Below, in pieces: positions 57,981-64,000 of a stretch of 64,000 bases of DNA. The notes under the pieces were generated by a model. That model worked only from the letters and a program-made list of their open reading frames with translations. It was not told the DNA's origin and ran no database searches. The position numbers were made by a program, and so were the translations under genes. How positions within the stretch are numbered: the stretch's first letter is position 1; every line of letters starts with the position of its first letter. The stretch is from Paractinoplanes tereljensis (GTDB taxonomy: Bacteria; Actinomycetota; Actinomycetes; Mycobacteriales; Micromonosporaceae), in assembly GCF_016862435.1 (NCBI RefSeq), contig NZ_BOMY01000034.1, positions 1 through 64,000 on the forward strand, written 5' to 3'.

Positions 57981-58321
57981 TGGCGATCTCCTCAGTGGCA
58001 GCGCGCTCGATACTGCCCAATTCACGTGGTTCGAGTCCAGACCTGAACGAAAATTAAAGAGCCCTTTTAGAATGATGTGCATCGATCAGGTTTTGATTTA
58101 AGCGGGACCGCTCACGCACGTCGCGCGGACGGGCCGGGCGCTCTGGGCGCCCCGCGCCCTGCCCGGCCCGTCCGCGTCCCGGCGGGAGCGGCGGTCCGTA
58201 CCACGCGCCCGGGCACGACAAGACGATGTTGATTGTTCGCCTTGTGTTCCTGGCTGTGACGGGTTTGACTCCGGGTTCGGGCCGGGATTGCGCGGGGGGA
58301 CTTGTGGGAAGCAGTGCGGGT
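57981..58321. other. Divergent promoter region with strong hairpin
   Basis: Between the divergent propeller and glgX genes. 58040-58105 is clearly AT-rich (A-tracts, TTAAA, TTTTGATTTAA) and probably promoter DNA. A perfect 16-bp inverted repeat, CGCGGACGGGCCGGGC (58124-58139) and GCCCGGCCCGTCCGCG (58161-58176), follows. As neither neighbour ends here, it may be an attenuator in the glgX leader or the terminator of a small RNA. Confidence 0.6.
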
Positions 58322-60423
<2,102 letters not shown>

Positions 60424-60430
<7 letters not shown>

Positions 60431-60995
60431 AGTAGCACCGCGTCCCGCAGGGCCTCCGGCTCCCGGTCCAGGATCTTCCCGGTCTTGTCGAGCAGGTAGA
60501 TGGTGTCATCCCGGTCGCCGGTGATCCGCACGAGCAGGCGGTTCCCGGCGACCGGGTGCACCTCGGCGTCCAGCTTGGCGGCCGGGGCGATCTCGGCCGG
60601 TAACGGCACCTCCCGGCCGGTTTCCGTGTCCACCACCCGGAAGGCGAGTAGACGTCCAGGAGGATGCGCTTGGCCGGGTCGTCCTCGGCGACCAGCATCC
60701 GTTTCGAGTCCGGCAGCCAGGTGGGCACGTTGCCGCCGGTGCACAGGACGTGGTCGAGGACCTTCCGGCGGCCGGTGCCGTCCGGGTTGGCCACGATCAG
60801 CACCTGGCTGCCCAGCTCGTCGATCTCGGCCCAGGCGACCAGGCGGTGGTCCGGGGACACGGTCAGGCCGTACGCCGTATCCGGCACCTTGATCAGCGCC
60901 CGCAGGGCTAGGCGCAGGGTGGCCGGCCCGGCCCGGCCGGGTCGGCGCCGGGCCGGTCCGGCATCCGGACTCGTCCTCAGTGGTCTCCACGGCAT
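60424..60995 (-). pseudogene. Frameshifted, N-terminally truncated beta-propeller gene
   Basis: Two minus-strand frames form one protein. From ~60890 to ~60650 one frame reads G-L-T-V-S-P-D-H-R-L-V-A-W-A-E-I-D ... P-D-S-K-R-M-L-V-A-E-D-D ... I-L-L-D-V-Y. At ~60640-60650 it shifts, and F-R-V-V-D-T-E-T-G-R-E-V-P-L-P-A-E-I continues in a second frame to the stop at 60424. A one-base loss in GTCTACTCGCCTTCC explains it. The family is TolB/PD40-like, related in style to the propeller at 33.6 kb. The usual signal and membrane helix are absent, so it is probably dead; a sequencing error could explain the shift but not the missing N-terminus. Confidence 0.7.
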
Positions 60996-61043
60996 CCCAG
61001 ACGCTCGGCGGGCGGCGAATGGTTGGCGCCGGCCGGCAAGTTT

Positions 61044-61532
61044 TCAGCAGGCGACCGGCCCGCCCGGACGCTTGCCGGTGGGCACCATGGTGACCCGGAC
61101 GTCGCTGAGGCCCGGCAGGGCCCGGACCGCGGCCAGCTGCGCGCACCGGAACTCGGTGCCGGTCGTGATCAGCTCGAACGACTGCGGCATGCTGTCGGCG
61201 TCGAGGCCCTCCAGGTACGCCGTCATGTTCTGGCTCTCCATGAGTTCCTTGGTGCGCGCGTAGGCCTCGGCCGAGCTGGTGTACTTCACGCCGTCCGTGG
61301 CCGGGATCCGGCCCAGCTCGGCCCGCACCGCGGCCTTCTGCGGCTCGGTGACGTCGGTCTTGAGGGCGGCCCACACCCGGAACTCGCGCACCACCGGCTG
61401 CCGCCACCCGGCCAGGTAGAGCGCCCCACCGGCCGCCCCCACGCCGAGCACCATGGACACCGCCGACACGGCGATCGTGACCAGCCAGATCTTCGCCGGT
61501 CGGGGCGGAACAGCCTCGAGTACGTCAGTCAC
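61044..61532 (-). CDS. FtsX extracellular-domain-only membrane protein (copy 1)
   Basis: A 162-residue protein: cytoplasmic N-terminus, one membrane helix (~16-42), and an extracellular domain resembling the first periplasmic/extracellular loop of FtsX (F-R-V-W-A-A-L-K-T-D-V-T-E-P-Q-K; P-x-x-D-G-V-K-Y-x-S-x-E-A-Y; M-P-Q-S-F-E-L; P-G-L-S-D-V-R-V). The three C-terminal helices of real FtsX are missing and no ftsE is adjacent. It pairs with the gene upstream (61573-62061) as a tandem duplicate, with a Cys in F-R-C and a terminal Cys conserved in both. Confidence 0.75.
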   Translation of the reverse strand: MTDVLEAVPPRPAKIWLVTIAVSAVSMVLGVGAAGGALYLAGWRQPVVREFRVWAALKTDVTEPQKAAVRAELGRIPATDGVKYTSSAEAYARTKELMESQNMTAYLEGLDADSMPQSFELITTGTEFRCAQLAAVRALPGLSDVRVTMVPTGKRPGGPVAC

Positions 61533-61572
61533 GGCGCCGAAGCTACAACAAAGCGCGCCGATGCGATGCCCC

Positions 61573-62061
61573 TCAGCAGACCAGCTCCATGCCCGGCCGG
61601 CTCGCGGTGGCGACCATGCCCACCCGGACCCGGTCGAGGCCGGCCAGGCCGCGGAGCCCGGCCAGTTGGTCGCAGCGGAAGTCGATGCCGGTCACAGTCA
61701 GCTCGAACCGCTGCGGCCAGGTCGTCACGTCGGCGCCCGCGAGGGCCTCCGACATGGCCGCGCTGCCCGGGTCCTTCCTGGCGTTGGCGAGGTCCTCGGC
61801 GGAACTGACGAACTTCACGGCGTCCTTGGCCCGGATCTTCCGTAGCACGGCGCCGATCGCGTCCCGCTGCTCGGGCGTCGCCTCGTTCTTCACCAGCACC
61901 CACACCACGAAGTCGCGCCGCTCGGCCTTCTGCCACCCGGCCAGGACCGGCCCACCGACGCCGATGACCGCCCCGAGCAGCAGAGACAATGCGGCCACGA
62001 TCAGCGCCACCGGCCACAGCCGAACCGGGCGCGGCGCCTGGGTCTCCACTACGTCGGTCAC
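61573..62061 (-). CDS. FtsX extracellular-domain-only membrane protein (copy 2)
   Basis: A 162-residue paralogue of the downstream gene with the same layout: one helix (~17-42) and an FtsX-like ectodomain (F-V-V-W-V-L-V-K-N-E-A-T-P-E-Q-R; A-V-K-F-V-S-S-A-E-D-L; W-P-Q-R-F-E-L-T-V-T-G). F-R-C and a C-terminal Cys are kept, possibly forming a disulfide. About 50 bp around each GTG start are also conserved between the copies (61521-61571 and 62050-62101), so the promoters were duplicated too. GTG start with no Shine-Dalgarno; possibly leaderless. Confidence 0.75.
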   Translation of the reverse strand: MTDVVETQAPRPVRLWPVALIVAALSLLLGAVIGVGGPVLAGWQKAERRDFVVWVLVKNEATPEQRDAIGAVLRKIRAKDAVKFVSSAEDLANARKDPGSAAMSEALAGADVTTWPQRFELTVTGIDFRCDQLAGLRGLAGLDRVRVGMVATASRPGMELVC

Positions 62062-62118
62062 GGCGCCGAAATTACAACAACACGCGCCGATCCGATGCCC
62101 CGTGCGAACCGGAGGGCG

Positions 62119-64000
62119 TCACTCCGGAGTCGTGTCCGGCACGTGGGTGGGGATGGTGATGGTGAACTCGGCGCCCGCTCCGGGGCTGGACCTGACGTGG
62201 ATGGTGCCGCCGTGTTTCTGGACGATGGTGGCGTACGCCATGCTCAGCCCTTGTCCGGTGCCCTTGCCGACCTCCTTGGTGGTGAAGAAGGGGTCGTAGA
62301 TCCGCTGCTGGGTGGCGTCGTCCATGCCGATTCCGTCGTCGGCCACGACGATCCGGATCTCGTCCGGTGCCCGCGCGGTGCGCACCGTGATGTGACCGAG
62401 CCCGCCGCCACGCTGCGATGCGGCCGCCTCGACCGCGTGCGCGGAATTGACGATGAGGTTGAGGATGACCTGCTTGAGCTCGCCCTCGTAGCAGGGCACG
62501 AGGCCGACGTCGGCGCCTAGGTCGAGGGTCAGTTCGGCGTGGTACTTCCATTCGTTGCGGGCGACCTGAGAGGTGCTCTCGACCGCGCGGTTGAGGTCGA
62601 CGTCACCACGGCCGTGTCCGGGGTGCGAGAAGTCCTTCATGGCCCGGACGATCTGGGCGACCCGGGCGAGCCCCTCCAGCGACTCGGTCATCGCGGTGGG
62701 CACCTCGGTGACGAGGAAGTCGAGGTCGAGGTCAGGATCGACGGCGACGATGGGCTCACGGACCTGAGTGACGGCGTTCAGCAGCTGGGTGAAGGACTGT
62801 TCGACGAACCGGGTGTTGTCGGAGATGAACTGGATCGGGGTATTGATCTCGTGAGCGATGCCGGCCGCGAGCTGGCCGATAGCCTCGAGACGGTTGGTCT
62901 GGTTGAGCTGGCGTTCCAGCGCGCTGATCCGGGTGACGTCGGCGCCGATCCCGATGACGCCGACCCGGCCGTCGCCCACGGGCTGGGGCAGCGCGCTCAT
63001 CAGGACGGTACGCACGGTGCGATCCGGGCCGGTCACGGTGGCGTGATGGTCGACGATCGGCTCGCCGGTGTCCAGGACGCGGGCTTCCAATTGGGACAGC
63101 AGCCGGGCGAGGTCGTCGGCCGCGCCGATTTCGTTCTCGGTGCGGCCGGTGAGATCGCTGCCGGCCGGTAGTCCGCGGGTGGCCAGGAACGCCGCGTTGT
63201 GACCCACGTAGCGACCCTCGGCGTCCTTCCAGTAGATGAGGTGCGGAATCGACGAGATGACCCCGGTCAGCACCGCCTTCTCCACCGACAGCTCGTCGGC
63301 GAGCGCCTCGGCACGGTTCTTGGCCGCCTGCTGGGCCTGCTCGGCGTTGTACCGCTTGGTGATGTCCCGTTCGACGGCCATCAGGCTGACGACGCCCTCG
63401 TCGTCCGTGACCCGGTACAGCACGACGCGCATCCAGCAGGGCCGCCCGTCCTTGGTCCGGCTCTCGAACTCGGGCAGCACCATCGAGCCGCCGACGGCTA
63501 GCGCGGCGAGGTCGACGAGGGGGAGGGTATCGGTGCCGAGGAGGTCGGCGCGCAGCCGCCCGGTCGCCTCCGCCCGGGTGTACCCGCTCAGTTTGGTGAA
63601 GGCGTCGTTGACCCACTCGATCCGGCCCTCGGTGTCGGCGATCACGACGCCGTCCTCCATGTGCCGGGCTACCAGGGCCAGCCGGGAGGCCTCGCGGGTG
63701 GCCTGGCGCAGCTCCTCCTGAATACGGACGGCGTTCGTCTCGTCGGTGAGGGTGAGCACCGCCTGGGCGTCGCCGTGGCCGCGCACCGGGTCGGCCCGCA
63801 TCCGCCACCAGCGCGGGCCCTCGGCCGTCTCGACCTGATGGGCGGCGGTGACCTGGCTCGACTGGTTGTCCAGCATGAGCCGCACCATGGTGGCTGCCTC
63901 GCGGGTCAGCGCGCCGAGCCCGTCCGTCGCCCCGCCGGCCAGCTTGAAGAAGCTGGTCGCGGTGCGGTCACCACTCGCGCGGTTCAGCATCGTGCCCCAC
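62119..64000 (-). CDS. Multi-PAS sensor histidine kinase (partial, runs off right edge)
   Basis: The frame is open to the end of the window. Visible order from the truncated N-terminus: end of one PAS-like domain, a second PAS (H-M-E-D-G-V-V-I-A-D-T, ending in E-R-D-I-T-K-R), a coiled linker, a third PAS (L-I-Y-W-K-D-A-E-G-R-Y), then a HisKA with acceptor His in A-A-G-I-A-H-E-I-N-T-P and an HATPase_c domain (N-L-I-V-N-S-A-H-A-V; D-D-G-I-G-M; F-F-T-T-K; G-T-G-Q-G-L-S). The H-E-I-N-T-P-I-Q motif is that of the HPK4-type kinases. No membrane helices seen in this part. An internal ATG at 63990 would shorten it, but upstream sequence stays in frame. Confidence 0.88.
   Translation of the reverse strand, partial: WGTMLNRASGDRTATSFFKLAGGATDGLGALTREAATMVRLMLDNQSSQVTAAHQVETAEGPRWWRMRADPVRGHGDAQAVLTLTDETNAVRIQEELRQATREASRLALVARHMEDGVVIADTEGRIEWVNDAFTKLSGYTRAEATGRLRADLLGTDTLPLVDLAALAVGGSMVLPEFESRTKDGRPCWMRVVLYRVTDDEGVVSLMAVERDITKRYNAEQAQQAAKNRAEALADELSVEKAVLTGVISSIPHLIYWKDAEGRYVGHNAAFLATRGLPAGSDLTGRTENEIGAADDLARLLSQLEARVLDTGEPIVDHHATVTGPDRTVRTVLMSALPQPVGDGRVGVIGIGADVTRISALERQLNQTNRLEAIGQLAAGIAHEINTPIQFISDNTRFVEQSFTQLLNAVTQVREPIVAVDPDLDLDFLVTEVPTAMTESLEGLARVAQIVRAMKDFSHPGHGRGDVDLNRAVESTSQVARNEWKYHAELTLDLGADVGLVPCYEGELKQVILNLIVNSAHAVEAAASQRGGGLGHITVRTARAPDEIRIVVADDGIGMDDATQQRIYDPFFTTKEVGKGTGQGLSMAYATIVQKHGGTIHVRSSPGAGAEFTITIPTHVPDTTPE

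Overview
The window is very GC-rich DNA with dense, often 4-bp-overlapping genes, and it looks like the chromosome of a filamentous actinobacterium. RbpA, a mycosin protease, FxsA, a split Ppm1/Lnt pair, a mycothiol-dependent isomerase-type protein and an orphan FliQ fit best with the Micromonosporaceae (Actinoplanes-like, with flagellated spores). The family assignment is inference. I see no rRNA, tRNA, transposase, integrase, prophage or CRISPR array. The region reads as ordinary chromosome with many small regulator-enzyme modules.

Layout. 1-0.5 kb: C-terminus of a GH39 xylosidase carrying a 12-bp coding repeat. 0.9-2.1 kb: mycosin protease. 2.2-3.3 kb: cobalamin riboswitch and cbtBA. 3.35-6.2 kb: leftward operon of an HTH regulator, SRPBCC protein, alpha/beta hydrolase and methyltransferase, divergent from a phosphotransferase. 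8-10.1 kb: coiled-coil zinc-ribbon protein, then rbpA behind a SigR-type promoter. 10.2-13.1 kb: fxsA, ppm1, lnt. 13.6-21.6 kb: lysine catabolism (kamA rightward; kdd, YtcJ-like amidohydrolase, kamD, kamE, kal and glmL leftward). 21.7-25.2 kb: csbD, a methyltransferase, a MarR/quinone-reductase pair and an AsnC regulator. 25.5-31.7 kb: acetyltransferase, ATPase, acyl-CoA dehydrogenase, MDR reductase, 5'-3' exonuclease, glutaminase, GNAT and TetR. 31.8-41.6 kb: hybrid histidine kinase, beta-propeller/MFS pair, phosphoesterase, copper-type DUF1775 protein and a GGDEF-EAL protein. 41.6-50.5 kb: secreted FN3-CBM2 protein, two gene remnants, two lipoproteins, an SfnB-like flavoenzyme and regulators. 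50.6-53.8 kb: tandem purple acid phosphatases. 54-64 kb: lectin, Pro-rich membrane protein, orphan FliQ, GlgX, a frameshifted propeller, duplicated FtsX-ectodomain proteins and a PAS histidine kinase that leaves the window.

Working together: the best-defined system is lysine breakdown. Lysine goes to beta-lysine (KamA), to 3,5-diaminohexanoate (KamDE, adenosylcobalamin), to 3-keto-5-aminohexanoate (Kdd), and 3-aminobutyryl-CoA goes to crotonyl-CoA (Kal). A GlmL/MutL-type protein probably services the B12 mutase. The cleavage enzyme Kce is missing here and an amidohydrolase lies inside the operon. B12-controlled cobalt-import genes lie 10 kb away. Several divergent regulator-enzyme pairs have clear palindromic operators between them. 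Three near-identical copies of a CCTAGGA-centred 26-mer and two inverted copies of a GTTGAC/GTCAAC-rich repeat are the least explained sequence signals.
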